A stretch of 64,000 nt of DNA from Pseudomonadota bacterium (GTDB lineage: Bacteria; Myxococcota_A; Polyangia; Polyangiales; Polyangiaceae). Positions within the stretch are counted from its first letter, which is position 1. Each line of letters begins with the position of its first letter. Shown piece after piece: positions 43,390-52,413 of this stretch. A model generated the notes under the pieces. It made no database searches. It was not told the origin of the DNA and saw only the letters and a program-made list of their open reading frames with translations. The translations under genes and the position numbers were made by a program. The DNA lies in NCBI GenBank assembly GCA_023423895.1, contig JAFAER010000024.1, positions 186,001-250,000 on the forward strand. The letters run 5' to 3'.

Positions 43390-46300
43390 TCACGGATCGA
43401 CGGGTGTCGGGCAGAGCCGTGAGCGCCACGGGTTGGCTTCGAGGTACGCGGCGCGCTCGAAGGCTCCGGGCGCATCGGACGTCGCCGCGTCGATGTACGC
43501 GAGCGCCTCGCGGTGGAGTCGTTCGTTGCCGGGAGAGAGCGCGAGCGCCGTCGCCCACGCGGCGTCGGCGAAGGCTCCCGACAAAGCACCCAGGGTCGTC
43601 GCTTCTAGCGCTTCGCCCACGTGGCCTGCGGCCTCGTCCATGCGGCCGGCTCGCCACGCGACGACCGCGCTGGTCGCGGCGATGACGGCGCGGAGAGGAG
43701 CGAGGTCGACCACGCGCGCATGCTCTTCTGCCTGTTCGAGATGGGCCTCGGCGCGTCGCCACGAGGTGACGAGCGCCTGCAAGCACGCGAGCTCGGCGAG
43801 CGCCGAGTGCGCTCCGCCGGCGAGGATCGTGTCGCGGTCTTCCGGAGCTATCGCCTTTCCGGCGAACGCTGCGATGCGTGCGCGGACGAGCGCTGCAAGT
43901 GCCTGCTCGTGCCGATGCGCGCATCGGTCCGCGAGGATGCTCGATGCTGCTGCACGCGCCGCTTCGAGCTCACCGCGATCGGCGTCGATCTCGGCGAGCA
44001 GCAGACGCTGCGCCAGCCGGTAGTCGTAGGTAGCGTCGAGCGCCACGCCGTCCACGAGCAGGCGGCGGGCGGACCAGAGTTTGCGTCGGGCCTGTTGGAC
44101 GCGCGCGCTTGCGATGGCGAACGCCGCGCGGGTCTTCGCGAGGGCAGGGTTCGTCGGCACGCGCTCGATACGCGCGAGCGCACGCTCGGCGTCGTCGATG
44201 CGTCCGAGCGCGAGCCAGCTCGTGGCCAGCGCAGCAGCGCCGCGCGCCTTCACGCCCTGCAGCTCGGTCCATGCCTCGAGCTCGGCGATCGCTGCCTCGA
44301 AACGTTCGATGGCGGCAACGTGTTCGTCGCGCATGGCGAGGAGCTCGCCCGAATTGAAGGTCGCGCCGATGCGCACCCACGCGGCGCCGGGAACGGTCAC
44401 GTCCCTGGCGCGTTCGACGAGCCGCGCGAGCGTCGCCTTTGCAGCATCGAGCCGCCGCTCGCGAAGCTCGACGTCGAACACCACCTGCACCGACTCGACC
44501 TCGACGAGCTCGTCGCGCGCCTCCTTCGCGAACGTTTCGGCGGCGCGTGCGGCCGCCTCGGCGAGGCGCTTCTCGCCGCGCTCGAGTGCGCTCCGGGCTC
44601 GAACGAATGCTGCGCGGCCCCGTTCGCGCGCCGTTCGTGCCACCCGCGCGAGACGCTGCGCGATGGCCTCGCCGTCATCGCCGAGTCCGGCGCGGCTGCG
44701 CCGATAGAGCGCGTCCGATGCGCCCGCGAGATCGCCTGCCTCCTCGAGGATGCGTGCGGCGTCTTCGTAGTGACGGACGAACTCGTCGACGCAGGAGAGG
44801 GCGAGCGCGCTCTCGGCGGCGCGGACCAGGTGAGGGACCGCTGCGCGCGAATCGCCGGAGGCGCGCAGATGGAAGGCGATCGTCGCAGGTGGTGCATCGC
44901 TCCGCGCGACGAGGCACTTCGCTGCCCGGCCGTGGAGATGCGCGCGAACCATGCGCGGAAGTGACTCGAGCACCGACTCCGCGAGAACGTCGTGCGTGAA
45001 GAGCGTCCCGTCGACCACCTGCGCGCGCTCGAGCTCCGAGAACGCGTCGGTGAGATCGATCGGCGTCGTCTCGAGCATGTCGGCGACGAGCGCGACGTCG
45101 AACGGAGCGCCGGCGATCGCCGCGACCCTCGCGACGCGCAGCGCATCGTCGGAGAGTGTTGCGAGCCGATGCCGAACGAGGGAGCGAAGTCGCTCGTTGA
45201 CGGGGAGGGGCACGTCGCCTTCGGTCGCGCTCTGACCGTCGAGCCTCACGGCGACGAGCGAACGCGCGATCTCGAGGACGTAGAGCGGATAGCCGCCTGC
45301 CGCGCGGACGACGTCGGCCGTGCGCTCGAGGAGGACGGGCAGCTCGAGGTGGCGCACGAGCGAAGCGATTTCCTCGGCCGAGAGCGGCCCGAGATCGATG
45401 CGCGTGAGCAGGCCCATGCCGATCGTTCGCTCGATCCATGCGTGCCGGTCGGGAGCGAGCTCGCCGCGTCGATGCGCGACGACCGCGAAGAGCGGCAGCT
45501 CGCCGGACAGGCAGCGCTCGAGCAGCCAGGTGCACGCCTTCGCGCTCGCGTCGTCGATCCACTGGAGATCGTCGACGAAGAGCGACGCGAGCCCGCGCTC
45601 GGCTGCGAGCTCGAGCGCGCTTGCGATCGCTTCGTAGAGGCGCAGCGTGGTCTCGTCGCTCGTCGGCGCGTTCTCCGCATCGAGCTCCGGAAGGATGCGC
45701 GCGAGCTCTGCGCGCGCCCATGGAGCGAGCCCACCATCGAAGCGCGGAAGGAGCAGACGGAGCGCACGCGCGAGCGAGGCGTAGGGCACGCGCGCGTCGG
45801 CCGGCCTTCCCTCGACGAGGGCGTACGCGCCCTTGCTCGTGCAGTAGTCGCGGCCGAGCCTCGACTTGCCGATGCCGGGCTCGCCCGAGAGGAGCGCTCC
45901 TACGTCCGCGGCGAACGCGCGCTCGAGCGCCGCCCACTCAGCGAGTCGCCCGACGCGCGGAGGCCGTAGCAGCGTACTCGGGACGGCCTCGGGATCTCTC
46001 GGCCGCTTGCGAGGACGCTCGCGCGCCGCGCTCTCGCGGATGGCGTCGAGGACGTCGAGCATCGCGCGGGTCGGGGTCATGCCCAGCTCGCGCGCGAGTG
46101 CTGTCTTGCAACGCTCGTAGGCTCTCATCGCCGCCGGAGGATCGCCGCGGAGGAGCAGCAGGCTCACGACGCGCAGGTGCGCTTGCTCCGATACGGGCTC
46201 CGCTGCGACGTGGGCCTCGGCCCACGCGAGCGCCTCGTCGATGTCTCCCTCGCGCTCGCACGCTTCGCTGGCCTCGCTGACGGAGCGCGCCCAGGCTCGC

Positions 46301-46839
46301 GCTACGCTCGCACGGGCGCCCCGGAGCCATGTCTCGAGGTCCGGCAGCTCATCCATGTCGTAGCCCGCGAGCAGCTCGCGATACGCAGCGGGTGTGCTCA
46401 CCCGCGCATCCCTTCCCGTGCCGTGGATGAGCTCGGCGACGTCGCTCGATACCCCGACGAGGGAGAGGCGTTCGTTGCCCTCCACGAGTGCAACCGTGGT
46501 GGCTGTGCGCAATCGGCGCAGCGCCTGGGCGAGGTTGTTCCGTGCTGTGCGCTCCTTCGATTCCGGCCAGAGCAGCCCAGCGAGGCGCGAGCGAGGGGTC
46601 TCTCCTTCGAGGGCGAGATACGCGAGGATCGCCGCCGTTCGCTTGTCGAACCGCGACACGGGCCCGGGCCCGTCGAGCCGTGCCCCGCCGAGCAGCACGA
46701 GCCGCGGAGCGTCGCCGGCCTGTGTGCGGTCGTCGGCACGGGCCGCCGCCGAGCGACGCACGTGTTGCTTCTTTCCCGCGCGCACCAGCGTGTGCGCACG
46801 ATACCGCGCCGAGTTGCATGATCGAAGTCTCCGCCGCAT
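43390..46839 (-). CDS. BTAD-type AAA transcriptional regulator
   Basis: 1149 residues; the start is uncertain (ATG at 46839 lacks a ribosome site; a later GTG near residue 19 or 28 is possible). Order: a winged-helix DNA-binding domain (about 45-115, RFDKRTAAILAYLALEGETPRSRLAGLLWPESKERTARNNLAQALRRLR); the BTAD helical repeat domain (about 135-265); an AAA/STAND ATPase with P-loop GEPGIGKSRLG near 320 and FVDDLQWIDD near 420; then a long alpha-helical solenoid to the end. This is SARP/AfsR-like, but there is no LuxR helix-turn-helix or TPR signature at the C-terminus. Targets unknown. Confidence 0.9.
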   Translation of the reverse strand: MRRRLRSCNSARYRAHTLVRAGKKQHVRRSAAARADDRTQAGDAPRLVLLGGARLDGPGPVSRFDKRTAAILAYLALEGETPRSRLAGLLWPESKERTARNNLAQALRRLRTATTVALVEGNERLSLVGVSSDVAELIHGTGRDARVSTPAAYRELLAGYDMDELPDLETWLRGARASVARAWARSVSEASEACEREGDIDEALAWAEAHVAAEPVSEQAHLRVVSLLLLRGDPPAAMRAYERCKTALARELGMTPTRAMLDVLDAIRESAARERPRKRPRDPEAVPSTLLRPPRVGRLAEWAALERAFAADVGALLSGEPGIGKSRLGRDYCTSKGAYALVEGRPADARVPYASLARALRLLLPRFDGGLAPWARAELARILPELDAENAPTSDETTLRLYEAIASALELAAERGLASLFVDDLQWIDDASAKACTWLLERCLSGELPLFAVVAHRRGELAPDRHAWIERTIGMGLLTRIDLGPLSAEEIASLVRHLELPVLLERTADVVRAAGGYPLYVLEIARSLVAVRLDGQSATEGDVPLPVNERLRSLVRHRLATLSDDALRVARVAAIAGAPFDVALVADMLETTPIDLTDAFSELERAQVVDGTLFTHDVLAESVLESLPRMVRAHLHGRAAKCLVARSDAPPATIAFHLRASGDSRAAVPHLVRAAESALALSCVDEFVRHYEDAARILEEAGDLAGASDALYRRSRAGLGDDGEAIAQRLARVARTARERGRAAFVRARSALERGEKRLAEAAARAAETFAKEARDELVEVESVQVVFDVELRERRLDAAKATLARLVERARDVTVPGAAWVRIGATFNSGELLAMRDEHVAAIERFEAAIAELEAWTELQGVKARGAAALATSWLALGRIDDAERALARIERVPTNPALAKTRAAFAIASARVQQARRKLWSARRLLVDGVALDATYDYRLAQRLLLAEIDADRGELEAARAAASSILADRCAHRHEQALAALVRARIAAFAGKAIAPEDRDTILAGGAHSALAELACLQALVTSWRRAEAHLEQAEEHARVVDLAPLRAVIAATSAVVAWRAGRMDEAAGHVGEALEATTLGALSGAFADAAWATALALSPGNERLHREALAYIDAATSDAPGAFERAAYLEANPWRSRLCPTPVDP

Positions 46840-47085
46840 GAAGGTGACCAGGACGAGGATGCCTCGCGCTGGATGACGGCAGGATGACGAGCCTCGTCGC
46901 GTGGGCGGCGCTGACCTCAGCCGTAAGCAGCTGAGCCTTGCTCCTGTTTGACGTATTCTTCCTGCGTGCGGTTCGGCGTGGCGCGTCTCTTCGTGGCTCG
47001 TGCGCAGCGTGCAGGCCGTCGAGGAGATCGGCTCCGCCGGTGTGCTGGCGTCGTCGCTTGCGCGCTCGCAGCCGCCGAAGCCGCT

Positions 47086-48198
47086 CTACGCCCGCGCCGC
47101 CTTTTCGCGCTCGGCGCGGTAACGCCGGTCGATGCGCGCGTCGAAGTGCTCGACCGTCACGTCGAGCACGTCGCGGACGCGGCCACGGAGCGCGTCTTTC
47201 CGCATGCGCGCGGGCAAGTCGGGCACGTAGAGCTCGATCCCTCCACGCGTCGCGCGATGGAGTCCGGCGATCGCGCGGAGGCATCCTTCCTGCGCCGCAT
47301 CACGCCCGTGGAGCTCGAGGAGCGCGGCAAGGACCTCGGCGCGATCTCGGTCCTCGAGGTGAGGGCTCTTGGCGACGGCCTCGCCCCAGGCATCGAACCA
47401 GGGCCCGATCGGCAAGAGGAGCTCTCGAGAGGCGCGGAGCGCGCGCGGCTTGCGGAGCGGAAGGAAGCGGTGATTCTCGTGCGCCATCAGCGCCTTGTTC
47501 AAAACGCCCGCGGTGACGAACGCAGCGCGCCGCATCTTGGCATCGGGATGGGCGAGCCGCACGTAACGGTCTCGTAGTGGAGCGAGCGCCTCGTGGCGCG
47601 GCCACTCGTCGACGACGCGCGAGAGGTCGCCGAGGTTGTGGGCGACGATCGTCGACACGGAGAGCGCCGGCCTGGCCGCTCCGGCCGCGAGGACCTCCTC
47701 GAGGATGGCCTCCTCGCGATCGAGCTCGGCGTCGAGCTGTGCCGCCAGCTTCTCGACCATGTCGCTCGCCTCGAGGACGGCCGCGCGCCCGAGCGCGCCG
47801 GCGCGGACCGAGAACCATTCGCCGTCGTGGCCCGACACGGTGCCATGTGCAGCGGACACGTACGTGCGAGCCGACACCGTGTGGACGTCGAGCCCAGCGA
47901 TGGCGTCGACAGCGTCGCATGCAGCGGCGAGCGCTTTCTTGCTCGCGATCGCCTGCCAGGCATGGTGACGAATGCGAGCATCGACGTCCGTCGGCACGAA
48001 CGTCGCGACGGTCGCGTAGTGAGCCGCGAGCATGAGCGACAGATAGGCCGTACCCTCACCGCCGCGATACGCCGACTCGGCTCCGGCCACGTCGTCGAGC
48101 GCGCGGAGGGCCAGCTCGGCGCGGGGGTCGCTCCACAGCCAGGCGGCCGTGTTCTTCACCTGGCTGACGAGGAGCTCGGGGGCGATTCCTGCTTTCAC
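47086..48198 (-). CDS. Conserved hypothetical protein (myxobacterial)
   Basis: 370 residues from the GTG at 48198, whose frame has no stop upstream for 50 codons but no better start. Not recognised. Mostly alpha-helical, with repeated short motifs (SKKALAAACDAVDAIAG, LDREEAILEEVLAAGAAR, LHRATRGGIELYVPDLPARMRKDALRGRV). A few conserved-looking His and Asp (AHENHRF, HGRDAAQ). No membrane segment or signal. Its start is 30 bp from the divergent roxA start. Confidence 0.65.
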   Translation of the reverse strand: MKAGIAPELLVSQVKNTAAWLWSDPRAELALRALDDVAGAESAYRGGEGTAYLSLMLAAHYATVATFVPTDVDARIRHHAWQAIASKKALAAACDAVDAIAGLDVHTVSARTYVSAAHGTVSGHDGEWFSVRAGALGRAAVLEASDMVEKLAAQLDAELDREEAILEEVLAAGAARPALSVSTIVAHNLGDLSRVVDEWPRHEALAPLRDRYVRLAHPDAKMRRAAFVTAGVLNKALMAHENHRFLPLRKPRALRASRELLLPIGPWFDAWGEAVAKSPHLEDRDRAEVLAALLELHGRDAAQEGCLRAIAGLHRATRGGIELYVPDLPARMRKDALRGRVRDVLDVTVEHFDARIDRRYRAEREKAARA

Positions 48199-48228
48199 GC
48201 GGCCATGGTAGTCCGCGGTCGGCGCAGG

Positions 48229-49461
48229 ATGACAGCACGTCGGCGATCTTCGAGCGGGACCAAGGGGCCGGTGCGCGAGCGCACGGCAAAGGCAGAGGCA
48301 ACGGATGTGCTCGGCGGAATGTCGGTCGCACGTTTCCTTCGCGAGCACTGGCAGAAGAAGCCGCTCCTCGTGCGGAACGCGTTCCCGGGCTTTCGCGATC
48401 CGATCTCGCCCGACGAGCTCGCGGGCCTCTCGTGCGAAGACGGCGTCGAGTCACGCATCGTGCGCGAGAAGGGCGGGACCCGGCCATGGGAGGTGACGTG
48501 GGGACCCCATCCCGAGTCGCTCTTCGCGTCGCTGCCCGAGCGAGGCTGGACGATCCTCGTGCAGGAGGTGAACCGCTGGGTGCCGGAGGCCGCGCTCCTG
48601 CTCGACCGCTTCGCGTTCATCCCGAACGTGCGGGTCGACGACGTGATGGTCAGCTACGCGGAGCCGGGCGGGAACGTCGGCCCGCACCTCGACAGCTACG
48701 ACGTGTTCCTCGTGCAGGGACAGGGCGAGCGTCGGTGGCGCTGGAACACGAGCCCGACGAAGGACACGCGTCTGCTCCCCGACCTCGACCTCCGCGTCCT
48801 CGCAAAGTTTAGTCCCGATGCCGACGAGGTCCTCGGTCCCGGAGACATGCTCTATCTCCCGCCGGGGTTCGCGCACCACGGCGTCGCCGTCACGCCTTGC
48901 CTGACGTATTCGATCGGCTTCCGCGCGCCGAGCGCGGGCGAGATGTGGGGCTCGTTCGTGGCCCGCGCGAGAGAACGACCGGAGGCGGCTCGGCTCCTCG
49001 AAGATCCGGAGCTCTCGGCAGGAGCACAGCCGGGGGCGATCCCGAAGGCGATGCTGGCGCGCGTCCGCGAGATCATTCGATCGATGGATGTCTCCGACGA
49101 AGCGATCGATCGCTGGTTCGCGTCGTTCGCCACGCGGCTGAAGCCCGGGCATACCATCGAGGCGCCGCGCCGCGCTCCGGATGCGAAGGCGATCGACGCT
49201 CGGCTCTCGTGGGGCGAAACGGTCGCACGATCGGAGGAGGGCCGCTGGGCGTTCCTCCCGCGCGCGCGCGGAGGCCTCCTCTTGTACGTGGGCGGTGAAG
49301 AGATCGAGGTGCCCGCTGCGGCCGCGGACCTGGCACGCGCCATCTGCTCCGCGCGCCGGCACGACGGTCGGACGCTCCGTTCGCTCGCGAAGACAGCCGC
49401 CGGCCGGTCTTTGCTCGTCCAGCTCTTCGCGATGGGCGCGCTCCGCTTCGCGCGTCGCTGA
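48229..49461 (+). CDS. roxA: Ribosomal protein L16 arginine hydroxylase (RoxA/YcfD)
   Basis: 410 residues from ATG at 48229; ATG at 48319 (380 residues, nearer the usual 373) is possible, but the LGGMSVARFLREHWQKKPLL segment expected in the family lies before and across that codon. Jumonji C oxygenase: FLREHWQKKPLLVR, GPHLDSYDVFLVQGQGERRWRW with H153/D155, and the last ligand H216 in FAHHGVAV bind Fe(II); 2-oxoglutarate is the co-substrate. Family knowledge: it hydroxylates an Arg of ribosomal protein L16. It lies divergent from the hypothetical gene and convergent with the methyltransferase. Confidence 0.92.
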   Translation: MTARRRSSSGTKGPVRERTAKAEATDVLGGMSVARFLREHWQKKPLLVRNAFPGFRDPISPDELAGLSCEDGVESRIVREKGGTRPWEVTWGPHPESLFASLPERGWTILVQEVNRWVPEAALLLDRFAFIPNVRVDDVMVSYAEPGGNVGPHLDSYDVFLVQGQGERRWRWNTSPTKDTRLLPDLDLRVLAKFSPDADEVLGPGDMLYLPPGFAHHGVAVTPCLTYSIGFRAPSAGEMWGSFVARARERPEAARLLEDPELSAGAQPGAIPKAMLARVREIIRSMDVSDEAIDRWFASFATRLKPGHTIEAPRRAPDAKAIDARLSWGETVARSEEGRWAFLPRARGGLLLYVGGEEIEVPAAAADLARAICSARRHDGRTLRSLAKTAAGRSLLVQLFAMGALRFARR

Positions 49462-49471
49462 TCGTCCGCGG

Positions 49472-50221
49472 TCAGCCGCGCCGCCCCTTGCTTCGCTGGC
49501 CCGGCTGCGCGGCGGGCTTCTGGGCGATGAAGAGGTAGTTGAAGCCGCGGAGGAAGAAGTTCCCCTCCTCGGCAGCCTTTCGGTAGTTGCCCATCTCCAG
49601 CGTCTTGTTGTGACGGGCGACGGAGATGATGTCGACGATCGCGAGCGACTCGGCGATGCTCACGAAGAGCTGGAAGCCGACGGGCGAGAAGCCACGCTTC
49701 TTTTCGAAGTAGTCACAGACGTACAGGCCGAAGAAGCCACCCGGCTTGAGGACGCGCCCCGACTCGCGGATGGCCCGGTGCATCGCCTGGAAGTAGGCCG
49801 GATCGTAAGCCGACAACTTGCCGATGCACTCCTTCTGGTCGGAGTAATGGATGTGATCGCCGTACGGCGGATCCATGAAGACGAGATCGACGGTCCCGGA
49901 CTCGAGCGGAAGCTTGCGCGCATCCGCGCGTTCGATGTCGGGACGGTAGGGCGAGACGTCGAAGCCGCGCGCGTTTCGTCCGGTGTCCTTCGCGACGTCG
50001 AGCGTCGTTCCCGATCCGCAGAACGGATCGACGACGAGGTCACCGGGCTTCGTGTATCGCTGGATGAGATTCCAGATGACGTACGAAGGTGTGGCTCCGA
50101 CGTAGCGGGAGTCGCCCTGCTGAGCTTCGCCGTAGTGCTGCGAGGGGTACTCCCAGAGCGTCGTTGGCTGGACGCGGAGCGGTGGCTTCGCCGGTCGTCG
50201 GTGCATGTCGGCGCGCACCAT
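49472..50221 (-). CDS. DNA methyltransferase (N4/N6-type), without partner endonuclease
   Basis: 249 residues from the ATG at 50221 (ATG at 50206 also possible). SAM-dependent amino-methyltransferase fold: AdoMet motif VDPFCGSGTT near 64 and catalytic DPPY in FMDPPYGDH near 115, circular order with the SAM motif before DPPY (beta-like class). There is no target-recognition or endonuclease gene in either flank. Such solitary enzymes methylate DNA for regulation, but some relatives methylate RNA. Small for a DNA methyltransferase with a separate recognition domain, so its site is likely short. Confidence 0.85.
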   Translation of the reverse strand: MVRADMHRRPAKPPLRVQPTTLWEYPSQHYGEAQQGDSRYVGATPSYVIWNLIQRYTKPGDLVVDPFCGSGTTLDVAKDTGRNARGFDVSPYRPDIERADARKLPLESGTVDLVFMDPPYGDHIHYSDQKECIGKLSAYDPAYFQAMHRAIRESGRVLKPGGFFGLYVCDYFEKKRGFSPVGFQLFVSIAESLAIVDIISVARHNKTLEMGNYRKAAEEGNFFLRGFNYLFIAQKPAAQPGQRSKGRRG

Positions 50222-50328
50222 AGCGCGGCCGGCAGGGCCCTGCCGAGCAGGTCGATAGAGCGGCTCTCAAGGACCGTTCGATATTTCCGAACACACAGGT
50301 CCGGATGCGGCCCGTACGGTCAGAGGTC

Positions 50329-52410
50329 ATGGAGGCAGCTTACGCATTCCTGAGGACCCTCGCGATCGTGCTCGGCGTGGCCGGGCTGACGACGATCGTG
50401 TTCCAGCGCCTCCGCCAACCCGTCGTGCTCGGCTACATCATCGCCGGGCTCCTGGTCGGGCCGCACCTGCCGCTGCCGCTCGCCGCGGACCCGCAGACGG
50501 TGCAGACGCTCTCCGAGATCGGCGTCATCCTCCTGATGTTCGCGATCGGCCTCGAGCTCAGCGTCGAGAAGCTCGTTCGGGTCGCTCCGACGGCGGGGGT
50601 CATCGGGGTCATCCAGGTCGCGCTGATGATGGCCGCCGGGTTCGCCGTCGGAAGGGCGTTCGGCTGGACGCAGGAGGAGAGCATCTTCGCCGGCGCTGCG
50701 ATCTCGATCTCGAGCACGACGATCATCGCCAAGGTCTTCGAGGAGGCGAAGGTCAGCGCGCGGCTCCGCGAGATCGTCTACGGCGTGCTCATCGTCGAGG
50801 ACATCATCGCGATCGTCCTGCTCGCGACGATGACGACGATGACGAGCGGCAAGGGGCTCGATGCCCTGACGCTCGCGAAGACCACCGGAAAGCTCGCGGC
50901 GTTCCTCTTCGTCATGATCGCGCTCGGCCTCGCCTTCGTGCCGCCGCTCATGCGCTGGGTCGTCCGCCTCGGGCGCTCGGAGACGACGCTGGTCGCGAGC
51001 GTGGGGATCTGCTTCGGCTTCGCTCACGCGTGCGCGGCGTTCCACTACTCCGTCGCCCTCGGCGCCTTCGTGGCGGGCATGCTCATCTCGGAGTCCGGCG
51101 AGGGGCATACCGTCGAGCACCTGCTCTTGCCGGTGCGCGACATGTTCGCTGCGATCTTCTTCGTCTCGGTCGGCATGTTGATCGATCCGTCGCTCGTCCT
51201 CGAGAACTGGCTGGCGGTCGTCGTGCTGTCCGTCGTCGTCATCGTGGGCAAGATCGTGAGCGTCAGCCTCGGAGGCATCGTCACCGGCTGCGGCCTCCGG
51301 ACGTCCGTCGAAGGCGGGATGAGCCTGGCGCAGATCGGCGAGTTCTCCTTCATCATCGCGAGCCTCGGGCTCACGCTGGGCGCCACGCGGCCGTTCATCT
51401 TTCCGATCGCCGTCGCGGTCTCCGCGATCACGACGCTCACGACGCCGGCGCTGATCCGGCGCTCGAGCGGCGCCGCGGTGGCCGTCGAAGCGCGACTGCC
51501 GCGCAGGCTGATCGCGTCGATCGCCCTCTACAGCGCGTGGCTCGAGCGGGCTCGCGCCGCGCCGTCTTCCTCGACACGCGGCGCGCGTCTCCGCCGCTAC
51601 GGTTTGCTCGTCATCCTCGACGCCGCGGCCATCGTCGGGCTCGTGCTCGGCGCAGGTACCCTCCACGGCCGCGCCGAGAGGGTGATCGCCGACCGGCTCG
51701 GGATGGGTGACGCCACGGCGCAGGCCGTCTTCGTCGGTGGGGCGGCCCTCGTGGGGCTCCCGTTCGTCCTCGGCGTCGTCCGCCTCACGCGGGCACTCGC
51801 GCTCACGCTCGCCTCGACGAGCGTCGACGCGGAGGAGAAGCCGTCTGCCGTTTCACGCGCCGTCGCGCTCGTGATCCAGCTCGGGCTGCTCACGGCGGTC
51901 GGCACCGTGTCCGTCGCGGTGGTCGAGCCGTTCGTGCCCACCGGCGTCGGCGCGGCACTCTTCGGCCTGCTCGTCGTCGCGAGCGCGCTCGCCTTCTGGC
52001 GCGGCGCGCGCCGCTTCGACACCGAGGTCAAAGCCGGCGGTGCCGTCGTCCTCGGTGTTCTCGCGTCGAAGCTGCGGAGCCCAGGACGCACGGATGGTCA
52101 TTCGAGCGACGCCGCTGCGAGCGCCCCGGAGGATCCGACCGGCGCGCTCGCGGGCCTCGGGGCGCCGCGCTTCATCGCGATCTCGGAGCGAAGCGTGGCC
52201 GTGGGCCGGACGCTCGCCGAGCTCGACGTCCGCGCGAAGACCGGCGCAGCAGTGCTCGCCGTCGTGCGGGACGGAGAGGTGAAGATGATGCCGGAGGCGG
52301 ACTTCCAGATCGCGAGCGGTGACACCGTCGCGGCGGTCGGAGCGGACGAGGCCCTCGCGAGCGTCAACGAGCTCCTCACGGCATCGATGGAGGACGTGCG
52401 CGCCGCCTGA
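50329..52410 (+). CDS. CPA2 (Kef-type) cation/proton antiporter with RCK-C domain
   Basis: 693 residues from the ATG at 50329 (AGAGG upstream). The first 400 residues have about 12 helices and the family motifs (VLGYIIAGLLVGPHLP, ISSTTIIAKVFEE, ADIIAI-type VEDIIAIVLLATM, GALVAGMLISES). Then about 200 residues contain four further helices (LLVILDAAAIVGLVLGAG, VFVGGAALVGLPFVLGVV, AVALVIQLGLLTAVGT, ALFGLLVVASALAFWRG). The last 90 residues are a TrkA/RCK C-terminal regulatory domain (RFIAISERSVAVGRTLAELDVRAKTGA). No NAD-binding TrkA-N domain separates them, as in Kef. Convergent with the next gene with only 3 bp between stops. Confidence 0.9.
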   Translation: MEAAYAFLRTLAIVLGVAGLTTIVFQRLRQPVVLGYIIAGLLVGPHLPLPLAADPQTVQTLSEIGVILLMFAIGLELSVEKLVRVAPTAGVIGVIQVALMMAAGFAVGRAFGWTQEESIFAGAAISISSTTIIAKVFEEAKVSARLREIVYGVLIVEDIIAIVLLATMTTMTSGKGLDALTLAKTTGKLAAFLFVMIALGLAFVPPLMRWVVRLGRSETTLVASVGICFGFAHACAAFHYSVALGAFVAGMLISESGEGHTVEHLLLPVRDMFAAIFFVSVGMLIDPSLVLENWLAVVVLSVVVIVGKIVSVSLGGIVTGCGLRTSVEGGMSLAQIGEFSFIIASLGLTLGATRPFIFPIAVAVSAITTLTTPALIRRSSGAAVAVEARLPRRLIASIALYSAWLERARAAPSSSTRGARLRRYGLLVILDAAAIVGLVLGAGTLHGRAERVIADRLGMGDATAQAVFVGGAALVGLPFVLGVVRLTRALALTLASTSVDAEEKPSAVSRAVALVIQLGLLTAVGTVSVAVVEPFVPTGVGAALFGLLVVASALAFWRGARRFDTEVKAGGAVVLGVLASKLRSPGRTDGHSSDAAASAPEDPTGALAGLGAPRFIAISERSVAVGRTLAELDVRAKTGAAVLAVVRDGEVKMMPEADFQIASGDTVAAVGADEALASVNELLTASMEDVRAA

Positions 52411-52413
52411 CGT

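Noticed and set aside
46938..47577. Overlapping plus-strand frames near the BTAD regulator and hypothetical gene
   Set aside because: Arg-rich with no ribosome sites, antisense of the hypothetical protein in their 3' part.
49472..50221. Restriction-modification system
   Set aside because: Only the methyltransferase is present; no endonuclease or specificity subunit in either flank.
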